From Aphodosoma sp045631465 (GTDB lineage: Bacteria > Bacteroidota > Bacteroidia > Bacteroidales > Paludibacteraceae), in assembly GCA_045631465.1 (NCBI GenBank), contig JAZQUV010000024.1, forward strand, positions 30,013 through 94,012: a stretch of 64,000 nt of DNA, in the 5' to 3' direction. Below the pieces are notes generated by a model. That model saw only the letters and a program-made list of their open reading frames with translations. It did not search any database and was not told where the DNA came from. Positions 25,866-35,656 of this stretch are shown piece after piece. The position numbers and the translations under genes are program-made. Position 1 is the stretch's first letter. Every line of letters starts with the position of its first letter.

Positions 25866-27110
25866 TTAGTAACCTAACATTTTTTTATTGATTTCATCAT
25901 ATTTTGCTTGATATGATGGATCAGAATTTGTGAGTTTATAGAACAAACCACGAAGAGTTTTCATTGTTTCATAATCTTCTGGGTCGAGTTCAATTACTTT
26001 TTCAAAGAAAGGAATAGATTCTTTATAAACTACAAGTGCTTTAGCTACTTCTTGATCTGAAAGTTTGAAATCACGGATTTCCAATGCTTTTTGTTCCATT
26101 TTGAATGCCTTATTGTAGATCAAACGTGCTTTGCCTAACCAAGCATCTCTGAAATCTGGTTTCAATTCAATAGCTTTATCAAAGTTAGCCATTGCAGCAT
26201 CAATATCTTCAAGAACTTCAAGCATTGAACCACGCACACTATAAAGTTGAGCATTTATAGGATCATTAGCAATAGCTTTATCAAGCAATTCTGTAGCTTT
26301 TTGTGGTTGACCACCAAACACATAGTGGTTAATCAAGTTACCAAGATAGTAAAATTCGTTAGGGAATTTAGCAAGACCTTTTTCAAGTGTTGAGATATAA
26401 TTTACTGTATCTTTTGTATCAAGATAAAGTTGGCAAAGAGCTTGATAGATACCATTTTCATTATACTCTTTATCTTTAATTTCTTCAAACATAGCAATTG
26501 CTTTGTCGTTCATTTCACCAGCCCATGCACAAGTAGCTGCATAGTATTTAAATTGATAATAAGTTGTATCTTTTGCAGGTACATTTTTCTCAACAACTAC
26601 AAATGGAAGGTCAAGAATCGCAGTATGAGTTTCGAATGCATTAAGTGCAGCTACCCACTCTTGTGCCGAATATTTCTCTACACCATAGTTAACAAGAAAA
26701 TATTTGTTGTAGATATTCAACATAGAAGCTGCAATTTTTTTAGTGAATTTAGGTTTTACTTTACCTTTTTCATCAGGAAGTTGATCCAATTCATTAGCTT
26801 TCAAGTAGTAAGTATAAGCTTTCAATGCATCTTCACCCATTTTGATAGCACTACCACCACCAGTTTGAGTCAAAATAAATTCAGCATCTGCTGCTTTTTC
26901 ATAAACCAAACCTGCTACATACCAAGTATTTGCAAGGTCTTTTGTTTCATCATTTACCAACGCTTCTTCGATAGCATCTTTAGCACCTTGGAAGTCAGGA
27001 GCTTCTACTGCTAATGCTTTGTTTTTTGCTTTGCTTACATTAGCTTTTTGAGCAAAACCTGTAGCTACTACAGCTAAGGCCAATGCCACTACTAAGAATA
27101 ATTTTTTCAT
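25866..27110 (-). CDS. exported tetratricopeptide repeat protein
   Basis: 414 aa from ATG at 27110 (MKKLFLVVALALAVVATGFAQ, signal peptide). An open frame extends 12 codons upstream into gyrA but is not the likely start. TPR units are visible at residues ~225-330 (NPINAQLYSVRGSMLEVLEDIDAAMANFDKAIEL is the clearest) with further repeats before them, and a conserved FYKLTNSDPSYQAKYDEI C-terminus. A conserved Bacteroidota gene often next to gyrA; here it starts 25 bp after gyrA and is probably co-transcribed. Role unknown. Confidence 0.87.
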   Translation of the reverse strand: MKKLFLVVALALAVVATGFAQKANVSKAKNKALAVEAPDFQGAKDAIEEALVNDETKDLANTWYVAGLVYEKAADAEFILTQTGGGSAIKMGEDALKAYTYYLKANELDQLPDEKGKVKPKFTKKIAASMLNIYNKYFLVNYGVEKYSAQEWVAALNAFETHTAILDLPFVVVEKNVPAKDTTYYQFKYYAATCAWAGEMNDKAIAMFEEIKDKEYNENGIYQALCQLYLDTKDTVNYISTLEKGLAKFPNEFYYLGNLINHYVFGGQPQKATELLDKAIANDPINAQLYSVRGSMLEVLEDIDAAMANFDKAIELKPDFRDAWLGKARLIYNKAFKMEQKALEIRDFKLSDQEVAKALVVYKESIPFFEKVIELDPEDYETMKTLRGLFYKLTNSDPSYQAKYDEINKKMLGY

Positions 27111-27135
27111 AATTAATTTATTTAAAAGTTGTTTA

Positions 27136-29682
27136 TTATTGTTCATTTATTTCATTTATCTCTTGGACATCAATATTAGTCTCAGGTTTAATACCCTCCT
27201 CTACATTTACATCCATTTCATCTTCTATTTCTGTAGCAACTTTACATACAGATGCTATCTCATCATTACGTTTGCCAAGGTCAATAAGTCTCACGCCTTG
27301 AGCTGCTCGACCAATAACACTCAAACTTGATACATTTGTACGCAATGTTACACCTGATTTATTAATAATCATAAGGTCATTATCGTTGTTAACATTTTTG
27401 ATAGCAACAAGTTTACCTGTCTTTTCGGTGATGTTGATTGTTTTCACACCCTTACCACCACGATTAGTGATACGATAATCCTCAAGATCAGAACGTTTAC
27501 CATAACCCAATTCGCTAACAACAAGAATATTATCTTTAGAGTCAGGCGATACAGCAATCATACCTATTACTTCATCCATAGGATCATCTTCATCAAGAGT
27601 CATACCACGTACACCAGTTGCAGTACGTCCCATTTCTCTAACCTTATTTTCATTAAAGCGAATAGCACGACCATTGCGATTAGCCATAAGTATTTCATCA
27701 TTACCGCTAGTAAGAAGTACTTCTATAACTTGGTCGTCTTCGCGTATTGTGATTGCGTTGACACCATTTTGGCGTGGACGAGAATATGCTTCGAGTGATG
27801 TTTTCTTGATAACACCTTGTTTTGTACAGAATACAAGGAAGTGAGATTGATTGAACTCTGCATCTTGCAATTGTTTAACATGAACAAATGCATTCACCTT
27901 ATCATCAGCATCGATATTCAATACGTTTTGGATTGCTCGACCTTTACTTGCTTTATTACCCTCTGGAATTTGGTAAACTTTAAGCCAATAACAACGACCT
28001 TTTTGAGTAAAGAACATCATTGTTGAGTGCATAGATGCCGAGTAGATATATTCAATAAAGTCTTCCTCACGAGAACTACTACCTTTTGAACCTACTCCGC
28101 CACGGTTTTGCGCACGAAACTCTGCAAGCGGTGTGCGTTTGATATATCCAAGGTGAGATATTGTAATAACCATCTCATCATCAGCATAGAAGTCTTCTGG
28201 ATTAAACTCCTCACTAGCATAAATAATTTCAGTACGACGTTCGTCGCCATATTTATCTTTAAGTTCAAGAAGTTCATTTTGAATAATTTCCATACGACGT
28301 TCAACGCGAGCAAGAATATCTTTTAAGTCTTCAATGCGTTTCAAGATTTCTTCATATTCAAGACGAAGTTTGTCTTGTTCCATGCCAGTGAGCTGACGAA
28401 GACGCATTTCTACAATATAAGCAGCTTGACGTTCAGAGAGACTGAAACGCTCCATCAAGCGAGTTTTTGCCTCTTCAGGTGTTTTAGAATCACGAATAAT
28501 ACGAATTGCTTCATCAAGATTATCAAGAATAATCATGCAACCTTCGAGAAGTTCTGCACGCTCTTCTGCTTTACGAAGTTCGAAACGAGTACGACGAGTA
28601 ACCACTTCATGACGATGGTCAACAAAGTGATGAATCAAATCTTTAAGATTCAATGTCATAGGTCGACCTTTCACAAGAGCAATATTGTTTACGCTAAAAG
28701 AAGATTGAAGGGCTGTGTATTTGAATAATTTATTAATAACGACTTGTGGATTTGCATCACGTTTGATATCAATAACAATACGCATACCTTGGCGATCCGA
28801 TTCATCATTAACGTTAGCTATACCTTCTACTTTTTTCTCAATAGCTAGATCGGCAATATTTTTGATCAACTCTGATTTATTGACCATATAAGGGATTTCA
28901 GAGATGATAATTTTATCATTACCTTTTTCGTTGTTTTCAATATCGTATTTTGCACGAATAACAACACGACCACGACCTGTTTCAAAAGCCTCTTTTACGC
29001 CGGCATAGCCATAGATATAACCACCCGTTGGGAAATCAGGAGCTTTGATGTATTGCATCAACTCCGATATTTCAATATCATTGTTGTTGATATATGCCAC
29101 AGTAGCATCTACAACCTCAGAAAGGTTGTGTGGAGCCATATTTGTTGCCATACCAACAGCAATACCAGAAGAACCATTAACTAAAAGGTTAGGCAAACGC
29201 GTTGGAAGCACTACAGGTTCTTTAGTGGTTTCGTCGAAGTTAGGAGTAAAATCAACGGTATCTTTTTCGATATCTTTGAGCATCTCTTCTGCAATTTTTT
29301 GCAAACGAGCCTCAGTATAACGCATAGCCGCAGGTCCATCGCCATCGACAGAACCAAAGTTACCTTGTGGGTCAACGAGTGGATAACGCAACGACCACGT
29401 TTGAGCCATACGAACAAGCGTCATATAGATTGATGAGTCGCCATGAGGGTGATATTTACCCATAACTTCACCTACTATACGTGCCGATTTCTTGTATGGT
29501 TTATCCGAAGTATTGCCCAATTCATTCATTCCAAACAACACACGACGGTGAACTGGTTTAAAACCATCACGAACATCAGGCAACGCACGCGACACAATTA
29601 CCGACATTGAGTAGTCGATATAAGCTTGTCGCATCTGCTCCTCTACATTAATCTGAATAATTCTTTCGTCTTTGTCAATCAT
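27136..29682 (-). CDS. gyrA: DNA gyrase subunit A
   Basis: 848 aa. Cleaves and rejoins DNA in the gyrase complex with GyrB. Seen: SRALPDVRDGFKPVHRR (residues 31-47), the quinolone-determining loop HPHGDSSIYMTLVRMAQ (78-94), the catalytic tyrosine Y122 in AAMRYTEAR, the coiled-coil tower with the LTGMEQDKLRLEYEEI block, and a C-terminal beta-pinwheel with the gyrase-specific box NRGGKG near residue 740, which separates it from ParC. Position 87, usually acidic (Asp in E. coli), is Met here, while Ser83 is kept. ATG at 29682 gives the standard N-terminus. Confidence 0.98.
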   Translation of the reverse strand: MIDKDERIIQINVEEQMRQAYIDYSMSVIVSRALPDVRDGFKPVHRRVLFGMNELGNTSDKPYKKSARIVGEVMGKYHPHGDSSIYMTLVRMAQTWSLRYPLVDPQGNFGSVDGDGPAAMRYTEARLQKIAEEMLKDIEKDTVDFTPNFDETTKEPVVLPTRLPNLLVNGSSGIAVGMATNMAPHNLSEVVDATVAYINNNDIEISELMQYIKAPDFPTGGYIYGYAGVKEAFETGRGRVVIRAKYDIENNEKGNDKIIISEIPYMVNKSELIKNIADLAIEKKVEGIANVNDESDRQGMRIVIDIKRDANPQVVINKLFKYTALQSSFSVNNIALVKGRPMTLNLKDLIHHFVDHRHEVVTRRTRFELRKAEERAELLEGCMIILDNLDEAIRIIRDSKTPEEAKTRLMERFSLSERQAAYIVEMRLRQLTGMEQDKLRLEYEEILKRIEDLKDILARVERRMEIIQNELLELKDKYGDERRTEIIYASEEFNPEDFYADDEMVITISHLGYIKRTPLAEFRAQNRGGVGSKGSSSREEDFIEYIYSASMHSTMMFFTQKGRCYWLKVYQIPEGNKASKGRAIQNVLNIDADDKVNAFVHVKQLQDAEFNQSHFLVFCTKQGVIKKTSLEAYSRPRQNGVNAITIREDDQVIEVLLTSGNDEILMANRNGRAIRFNENKVREMGRTATGVRGMTLDEDDPMDEVIGMIAVSPDSKDNILVVSELGYGKRSDLEDYRITNRGGKGVKTINITEKTGKLVAIKNVNNDNDLMIINKSGVTLRTNVSSLSVIGRAAQGVRLIDLGKRNDEIASVCKVATEIEDEMDVNVEEGIKPETNIDVQEINEINEQ

Positions 29683-29763
29683 AAAATTTATTTAAAATTA
29701 TCTTGTCTATCTAATGTTTACAAAGTATAGTAAGACAAAAATTTACTATACCCAAAAACTTTA

Positions 29764-29795
29764 TAAAGTTACGAATTTTTCTCGAAATAGGCAAA
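29764..29795 (-). promoter_or_regulatory. likely gyrA promoter
   Basis: On the minus strand TTTG (29795-29792), 20 bp, then TAACTTTA (29771-29764), one base off the TAnnTTTG consensus, 82 bp before gyrA. The rest of 29683-29942 is AT-rich with nothing further recognised. Confidence 0.5.
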
Positions 29796-29942
29796 TTTTA
29801 CAACTTTTTTTTTTACAATACTAAACTTTTGATTTTCAAAACTATTTAAATTCAGCAAAAAATCGATAGTGCCTAATTTCGATTTTAAGACGATTTAAGC
29901 GACTTTTATTTTTCTTATTTTTAATTTTTCTTATGCAAAAAC

Positions 29943-29974
29943 AAAAAAATAGCTCTATTTTGTATTTAGAGCCA
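29943..29974 (-). terminator. terminator after HTH regulator gene
   Basis: On the minus strand GGCTCT and AGAGCT pair over 6 bp (one G-T) and are followed by seven T. Weak stem, right place, 34 bp past the stop. Confidence 0.45.
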
Positions 29975-30007
29975 TTTTAAGAGTATTTTATATTTTTGTC
30001 GTCTTAT

Positions 30008-30451
30008 TTACTTACTAAATTCCTCAAAAGAACCATCATCATATAACAAAATCACCTTTTTAATACTTTTACTTTGCTTTTCTTTTGATGTTGGCATATC
30101 TGATTGAATTATTGTTTTCTCTTCAATCTTGTTAGGTGATTCTGCTATATATATAGCCTCATAGTCATTCGCTACAGGATCGTTCGTTTCTATTTGCTCC
30201 GAATCATTAAACAACAAATTATCGACAGACGTAGTTTCAATCTTGCTAGGAGGATTACCTTCACCAAAAATTAACCAATTTATATCTACATCTGGAAAAT
30301 GCTGTTTGATTTTCTCAACAAGAGATAGTGTAGGTTGAGTACGTCCTGTTTTTATACTCGAAATAGAAGCTCGACTAACTCCAATTTTATCTGCAAATTC
30401 AGTCGGCGTCAGATGTTGATTTTCTATAAATGTAAAAATTCTATTTACCAT
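30008..30451 (-). CDS. XRE-type helix-turn-helix regulator
   Basis: 147 aa. An HTH_3 (Cro/C1-like) DNA-binding domain fills residues ~1-65: RIFTFIENQHLTPTEFADKIGVSRASISSIKTGRTQPTLSLVEKI, with the recognition helix around RASISSIKTGR. NWLIFGEG follows, typical of Bacteroidota members, then a low-complexity acidic linker (~70-125) and a conserved C-terminal KKVILLYDDGSFEEF. The gene stands alone. Its promoter -7 box lies inside a TACAAATGTA palindrome, and several similar palindromes fill the 500 bp upstream, which suggests autoregulation. Target genes unknown. Confidence 0.88.
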   Translation of the reverse strand: MVNRIFTFIENQHLTPTEFADKIGVSRASISSIKTGRTQPTLSLVEKIKQHFPDVDINWLIFGEGNPPSKIETTSVDNLLFNDSEQIETNDPVANDYEAIYIAESPNKIEEKTIIQSDMPTSKEKQSKSIKKVILLYDDGSFEEFSK

Positions 30452-30505
30452 AATATTTTAAAGAACAAACATTTCCATACAAATTATAATTGTAAAATTT
30501 GAGAC

Positions 30506-30538
30506 TACAAATGTATAACAATTTTTTGAATTTACAAA
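30506..30538 (-). promoter_or_regulatory. HTH gene promoter overlapping an operator-like palindrome
   Basis: On the minus strand TTTG (30538-30535), 19 bp, TACATTTG (30515-30508). The -7 box is part of TACAAATGTATA (30506-30517), one of the repeated palindromes listed at 30571-31036. Transcription would start about 50 bp before the HTH start codon. Confidence 0.65.
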
Positions 30539-30570
30539 ACAAAACCGTAAAAATATTTCACAAATATAAA

Positions 30571-31036
30571 TTTACAATTGTAATTCACAAAACACAAACA
30601 AAACAACACCGCAAACAGCAACTTATTATATAAGAATCAACTAAACAAACATTAAAACCTAAAAGTATATCTTTAAATATTATCCATTAATACAATAAGA
30701 AATCAGTACATTAACAGCACAAAATCAACCAAAAACACACAAAACAGAAGAAATCTAAAAATCAAGCAATATAAAGTTAAACAAAAGAATTAACTTTTAT
30801 TTATAACAAACTGATTTACAATAAACATAACCACAAAAAACACAAAATGTTAATTATAGATATTAGATGTTTATACAAATGTAAATAGTGGCAAAAACAA
30901 AGATCAACTATACCCCACCCTACACAGAAATTACTTATGTAAAATATCACTATTACACAGAAATATTACAAATGTAAATTATATCCAATGCCACCTTGTT
31001 TTACATTTGTAAAACACATAGATTTTACAAATGTTA
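30571..31036. promoter_or_regulatory. cluster of TTTACAAATGTAAA-like palindromes
   Basis: In the gene-free stretch between the HTH and zinc-ribbon genes: TTACAATTGTAA at 30572-30583, TACAAATGTAAA at 30874-30885, TTACAAATGTAAA at 30966-30978, TTTTACATTTGTAAAA at 30999-31014, and TTTTACAAATGTTA near 31023-31036. With the copy in the promoter this makes six sites with dyad symmetry around AAAT or AATT. The remaining sequence is A-rich, without reading frames of note. Confidence 0.6.
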
Positions 31037-31044
31037 TATCAACA

Positions 31045-31079
31045 CAAAAAAAAGGACTACCCCAAACCAGGATAGTCCC
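31045..31079 (-). terminator. terminator after zinc-ribbon gene
   Basis: On the minus strand GGACTA pairs with TAGTCC (31073-31078 and 31054-31059) and is followed by nine T (31053-31045). Confidence 0.85.
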
Positions 31080-31124
31080 AATAACATCTATATCAATTAT
31101 GATAAATAAAAATTCTATATATTA

Positions 31125-31889
31125 TTACAAAGCCGACTCTTCATTGATATTTGAGTCAACCAAGATACGACCGCAATATTCACAAACAATGATTTTTTTA
31201 CGCATACGAATGTCGAGTTGACGTTGAGGTGGAATCTTATTAAAGCAACCACCACAAGCATCGCGTTCTACTGTTACAACAGAAAGACCATTACGAGCAT
31301 TTTTGCGGATACGTTTGAAAGCAGTCAAAAGACGTGGTTCGATAAGAGCTTCCAATTCTTTAGCTTTAAGAAGGAGAGTTTCTTCCTCTTGTTTTGTTTC
31401 TGCAATAATTTCGTTGAGTTCAGCTTTCTTTTGTTTCAAATCAATTTCACGATCTTTCAAACGTTCTTCAGAGTTAGCCAACTCTTCTGTTTTATTTTTG
31501 ATTTCTTTATTATAATCGCTAATATTTTTCTCGCAAAGTTCAATTTCTAGTGATTGAAACTCTACTTCTTTTGTAAGAGCATCGAACTCACGGTTATTGC
31601 GAACATTGTTTTTTTCCTCTTCTTTTTTAGCAATTTTAGCACGAGCCTCTTCGATAGCATTTTTTCTATCAGAGATATTTTGATTAAGAGTCTTAATGTC
31701 GTTTTGATATTTTTCAATACGAGTTTTAAGACCAGCAACTTCATCTTCAAGGTCTTGTACTTCTAATGGCAATTCACCACGGATTGTGCGAATCTTGTCA
31801 ATTTCAGAAACAACCATTTGTAGATTATAGAGCGCACGAAGACGTTCTTCTACTGAAATTTCTTTAGTTTCTACGTTTTTTTCTGACAT
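31125..31889 (-). CDS. coiled-coil protein with C4 zinc ribbon
   Basis: 254 aa, cytoplasmic. Residues ~35-185 form one long coiled coil rich in E, K and L, followed by a C-terminal zinc ribbon with CGGC near residue 213 and CEYCGR near residue 238 (four cysteines). This is the CT398/zf-RING_7 family; proposed links to RNA or flagellar-type export exist for some members, but the Bacteroidota role is unknown. It starts 39 bp after the Nif3 gene and the pairing is common in Bacteroidota, so a shared transcript is likely. Confidence 0.9.
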   Translation of the reverse strand: MSEKNVETKEISVEERLRALYNLQMVVSEIDKIRTIRGELPLEVQDLEDEVAGLKTRIEKYQNDIKTLNQNISDRKNAIEEARAKIAKKEEEKNNVRNNREFDALTKEVEFQSLEIELCEKNISDYNKEIKNKTEELANSEERLKDREIDLKQKKAELNEIIAETKQEEETLLLKAKELEALIEPRLLTAFKRIRKNARNGLSVVTVERDACGGCFNKIPPQRQLDIRMRKKIIVCEYCGRILVDSNINEESAL

Positions 31890-31928
31890 AAAATATATAT
31901 TTTTAATGTTTATTCGACTTGTATACTA

Positions 31929-33044
31929 TTAGTTTTCAGGAATATAACAACATTCCACAGGACTCCTATCAGAGTCCGCCTTCAAGATTGCAAAGTTAAT
32001 AAAATTTTTTGAAAGTTGTTCACAAAAAACATCTTTTATGCACTCTTCCGATTCAAAATGTCCGATATCAGCAATAACAATCTGATTTTCAGTATTAAAG
32101 AAATCATGATATTTCACATCGGCTGTGATATATATGCCAGCTTTCTCTCGGATAGCATGAGATAAAAATTCAGCACCAGAGCCTCCACAGAGAGCAATTC
32201 GCGACACTAATTTATCCGACGTTTTTGTATGACGAATATACTGAACACCTAATTTTTCTTTGATATAATGCAACATTGCAGTTTCTGTAATTGGGTTTTC
32301 AAGGTCGCCCACACAACCCAATCCCATTTGGCTATATTCATTTGCCAGAGGTAGTACGTCTATCGCCGGTTCCTCGTAGGGATGAGCAGAATGAATAGCT
32401 GCGACTACCCTGCCAATTTTGTCTTTTGGAACAACCATCTCAAGGCGAAGTTCCGGCTCAGTGTGTAGTTTATCTATTTCGCCCACAAAAGGATTGCAAC
32501 CCACCTGCGCTCTAAAAGTACCATTACCCTCAGACGAATAAGAACAACAATCATAAGCACCAATAGTTCCAGCACCCGATGCCCACATAACTTGTCGCAC
32601 CCGTTCGATGTGCAATTGAGGCACGTAAGTAACAATTTTATAAAGATAATTCATTTCAGGCGCAAGCACTCGGATATTCTTCAAGTCCAACTTCTGAGCA
32701 ATGCGGAAATTTACGCCACCGAGGCATTTATCCATATTCGTATGAGCAGAATACAACACAATATTATGCTGTATAGCCTTGATAATCACACGCTCGATAT
32801 AATTGCGACCAGTCAGTTTCTTTATACCCTTAAAAATGAGAGGATGATGCGAAATTATCAAATTGGCACCACGATTAATTGCCTCATTAAGAGTTGCTTC
32901 GGTAATATCAACGCACAACAAAACAGCCTTCACCTCTTGGTTGACATCACCCACTTGCACACCACTATTGTCCCACGACTCCTGATAAGCCAACGGAGCC
33001 ATTTGCTCGATGCAAGCTATAACTTCACTTATTTTTGTAGTCAT
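31929..33044 (-). CDS. Nif3-like dinuclear metal centre protein
   Basis: 371 aa, the long form with a PII-like insert. Seen: LAYQESWDNSGVQVGD at residues 18-33, the metal-binding ISHHPLIF (H66, H67), VLYSAHTNMD near 98, a central insert with HPYEEPAIDVLPL, and the second metal block DIGHFESE near 335. Known structures are hexameric toroids binding two metals; related to GTP cyclohydrolase I type 2, but the cellular role is not settled. ATG at 33044. It has its own promoter upstream. Confidence 0.93.
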   Translation of the reverse strand: MTTKISEVIACIEQMAPLAYQESWDNSGVQVGDVNQEVKAVLLCVDITEATLNEAINRGANLIISHHPLIFKGIKKLTGRNYIERVIIKAIQHNIVLYSAHTNMDKCLGGVNFRIAQKLDLKNIRVLAPEMNYLYKIVTYVPQLHIERVRQVMWASGAGTIGAYDCCSYSSEGNGTFRAQVGCNPFVGEIDKLHTEPELRLEMVVPKDKIGRVVAAIHSAHPYEEPAIDVLPLANEYSQMGLGCVGDLENPITETAMLHYIKEKLGVQYIRHTKTSDKLVSRIALCGGSGAEFLSHAIREKAGIYITADVKYHDFFNTENQIVIADIGHFESEECIKDVFCEQLSKNFINFAILKADSDRSPVECCYIPEN

Positions 33045-33067
33045 AAAATCAGAATTTATTCACCACA

Positions 33068-33099
33068 CAAAGTTACTAAAAAATATTGAGAAAAACAAA
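33068..33099 (-). promoter_or_regulatory. promoter for Nif3/zinc-ribbon genes
   Basis: On the minus strand TTTG (33099-33096), 20 bp, TAACTTTG (33075-33068), 23 bp upstream of the start codon. Confidence 0.75.
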
Positions 33100-33577
33100 T
33101 TTTGAAACACTATAATTCACCCTCGAAATGCACAAATAATCACCAACAAATACCATTTTTAAGGGTGCTTTTTTAGTGCTTTTTTTAATCGTTTTATTAT
33201 TTAATTACTTGATTTATAGTATAAAACGAACTAAAATATCGAATTTTGTAGATATTATGCGGTTGCAAAGTTACAAAGCAACATTAATACACTGAATATC
33301 TTGGTGTTAGCACAAAAATAATACTATTGTTCTATTTTTCAACCAAAAGATATATAACTAATAATAAGCAACTTATATAACTTTGCAACTTTGCAATTGC
33401 AAAGTTGGGTTATATTATGGCATAATTTGAATAATTTTAGTTCGGATTTACACACTTTGCAAACTTTGAAAATTGCAAGTGTAAAAGTGGCTGTTTTCTA
33501 TGGTACAGGTTGCTTGCACCTTGCTAAAGGGGATGATTCTTTTTTCTGCAGGTAATTTTTTGCATATCGCTACGCTT
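33100..33577. other. gene-free AT-rich region with a 22-bp palindrome
   Basis: No reading frame of note between the nif3-like promoter and the comEC stop. It contains a perfect 22-bp palindrome at 33386-33407 (core TTTGCAATTGCAAA), further TTGCAAAG words at 33265 and 33381, and at 33506-33525 a minus-strand relative of the centre of repeat D (GGTTGCTTGCACC). No terminator for comEC is obvious. Confidence 0.5.
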
Positions 33578-35656
33578 CTATTGGATTATAAATGCACCAG
33601 ATTCGGCAATAATGTAGTATGAGATGCCAAATTCGTCCATAAGGGCTTTGTATTTAGCAAGATAGCCATGCCATACTCCAGCAGTGAGAATAACATGCTT
33701 AGGCCGAATAAATTCAGTAAATAGTCGTTCCGATGGATATACACCTCGGTCGATGATAAGATTATCTATTTCAAGAGGTTCATGATTGTTTTGACGATAT
33801 CGAAATAGATTATCACGCAAAATAAGGTACGACTCATTATCAAACATAAAAGCATTGGCAGTGAGTGCAGTATCAGTTACGATAATTGGTTTAGCACACG
33901 AATATTTAAGCCAAGTGCGCTCAAGTCGTTCGGTAGCAAAATCGGGATGATTAGTAAACAAAACATTCTCATCTCCGCTACAAACATTCACAACCAACCG
34001 ATTAGTTTCGGGGATGATGAGTTGTTGACATTGAGAATAATATAAATCATTAATAAGTACAACCAAAGCAAATAGAAGTACAGATAGAGAGAAATATAGA
34101 GGAGCTTTGAATCGCTCAGCAAATAGATTACGCAATTTTATCCAATTGATACCACAAAGAATAACACCATAGAGGCAGACGACTTCGATAAGAGATAGAT
34201 AGATTTTTACGGTTGAAAACGGTATAGCAACAATTAAGTAGATAACATACTCGAATATCATTAGAATACAATTCATCAACCAACCCGCACCGACACCCAA
34301 ATAAGGGATATAACTCAAAGGTAACAGAGCTATTCCACCAAGAAAAAGCAGAGGAGCAAAAGCAATAACAAATAGATTAGAAAGAATAAAATATATAGGA
34401 AATTGGTTGAAATTATATATAACTATTGGCAATGTGAGTACTTGAGCCGATACAGTAACCGCGATAGAAGAAAAAATCCAACGCAGAGGTCGAGATTTGA
34501 GAGTAGATATTCGTTTATAGAGCAAAGGATAGAAATATACGATGCCAATGACAGCCAAATAGCTCAATTGGAACCCTACGTTGAAAATCACATTAGGATT
34601 GATGAGAACAAGTATTGTAGCAGACAAGCATAAAGCATGTTTGACTCGATATTTCTCGCCAATAACTCTAAACAAAAGTATCATAGAAAACATAAATGTA
34701 GCCCGAATGACCGAAGGAGCAAGTCCCGTGAGTAGCGCATACGCCCACAATACAACTAAACCCAACACAACTATCAGCCAACGACGACGATGTGGAGTGC
34801 GACGCATAAACCACATGATGAGCAAGAATAAGAAACCCACATGCATGCCGCTGACCACTAAAATATGCGACACACCAGTAGCAGAAAAGGCATCCTTCAC
34901 ATCGTTAGTCAGTAAACCCTTTTCGCCCAACGTGATTGCCGAAATAATAGCCAATCGACTACCCTTCAATCCCACAGATTCAAATTGCCGAATCAGTTTA
35001 TCCCGCAAAATATAACTATATTGTCGAAACCCCGAAGGTTCGGCAGTAGATAAATATTTAAGACGATTGCCATAGAGATAAGCGACACCGCACAATCCAT
35101 TACGAGCAAGATATTTTCCATAGTCAAAACCCTCCAAACCATTATCAGTAGGACGAATAATCTGAGTACTTATCAAATACCTATCGCACAAACGAGGAGC
35201 GAACAACAAAGAGTCGGCATAGATGTTTAGTAACAAATCATGACCCACCACACATTGAGCAACAGAGTCAGGCGCATAGAGAATTTCGGCTTCGGCTTGA
35301 TAATACGAAACCTTAGATATAGGTATAGTTTTCAGTTTTACGATATAAGAATGTTCAGCATGCGCCAACACATCAACCTCAGGCATCTGCTTTTGGCGCA
35401 ACAACCACCCTCCAGAACCGACCAGAAATAGAGCCCACGAAAAAACAAAAAACCACCTTCCGAGTTGAGTTGCTCGGAAAGTGGATAATATCATAAATAC
35501 AATTCCTACTATTATTAAAAAGAGGAATATATTAGTGACAAGAGTCGTATACTCCGCAACGACTACGCCTAATGATATAAGCAAGAATAATCGTGCGAAT
35601 GTAGCATCAAAATACTCTACAGATACCCATCGAAAAGATTTATCTGTGTTGATCAC
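33578..35656 (-). CDS. comEC: ComEC/Rec2 family DNA-uptake channel protein
   Basis: 692 aa if started at GTG 35656 (VINTDKSFRWV); no ATG is available at the front of this frame and the TTG at 35710 is less likely. The GTG start overlaps the DUF4301 stop by 17 bp. Domains: two N-terminal hydrophobic segments, an OB-like DUF4131 part (residues ~100-200), then the competence domain with SHILVVSGMHVGFLFLL, about eight membrane segments and VGFQLSYLAVIGIVY near residue 350. The C-terminal ~170 residues are soluble but lack the HxHxDH motif of the metallo-beta-lactamase domain found in longer homologues. Imports single-stranded DNA in competent species; whether this organism is transformable is unknown. 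Confidence 0.88.
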   Translation of the reverse strand: MINTDKSFRWVSVEYFDATFARLFLLISLGVVVAEYTTLVTNIFLFLIIVGIVFMILSTFRATQLGRWFFVFSWALFLVGSGGWLLRQKQMPEVDVLAHAEHSYIVKLKTIPISKVSYYQAEAEILYAPDSVAQCVVGHDLLLNIYADSLLFAPRLCDRYLISTQIIRPTDNGLEGFDYGKYLARNGLCGVAYLYGNRLKYLSTAEPSGFRQYSYILRDKLIRQFESVGLKGSRLAIISAITLGEKGLLTNDVKDAFSATGVSHILVVSGMHVGFLFLLIMWFMRRTPHRRRWLIVVLGLVVLWAYALLTGLAPSVIRATFMFSMILLFRVIGEKYRVKHALCLSATILVLINPNVIFNVGFQLSYLAVIGIVYFYPLLYKRISTLKSRPLRWIFSSIAVTVSAQVLTLPIVIYNFNQFPIYFILSNLFVIAFAPLLFLGGIALLPLSYIPYLGVGAGWLMNCILMIFEYVIYLIVAIPFSTVKIYLSLIEVVCLYGVILCGINWIKLRNLFAERFKAPLYFSLSVLLFALVVLINDLYYSQCQQLIIPETNRLVVNVCSGDENVLFTNHPDFATERLERTWLKYSCAKPIIVTDTALTANAFMFDNESYLILRDNLFRYRQNNHEPLEIDNLIIDRGVYPSERLFTEFIRPKHVILTAGVWHGYLAKYKALMDEFGISYYIIAESGAFIIQ

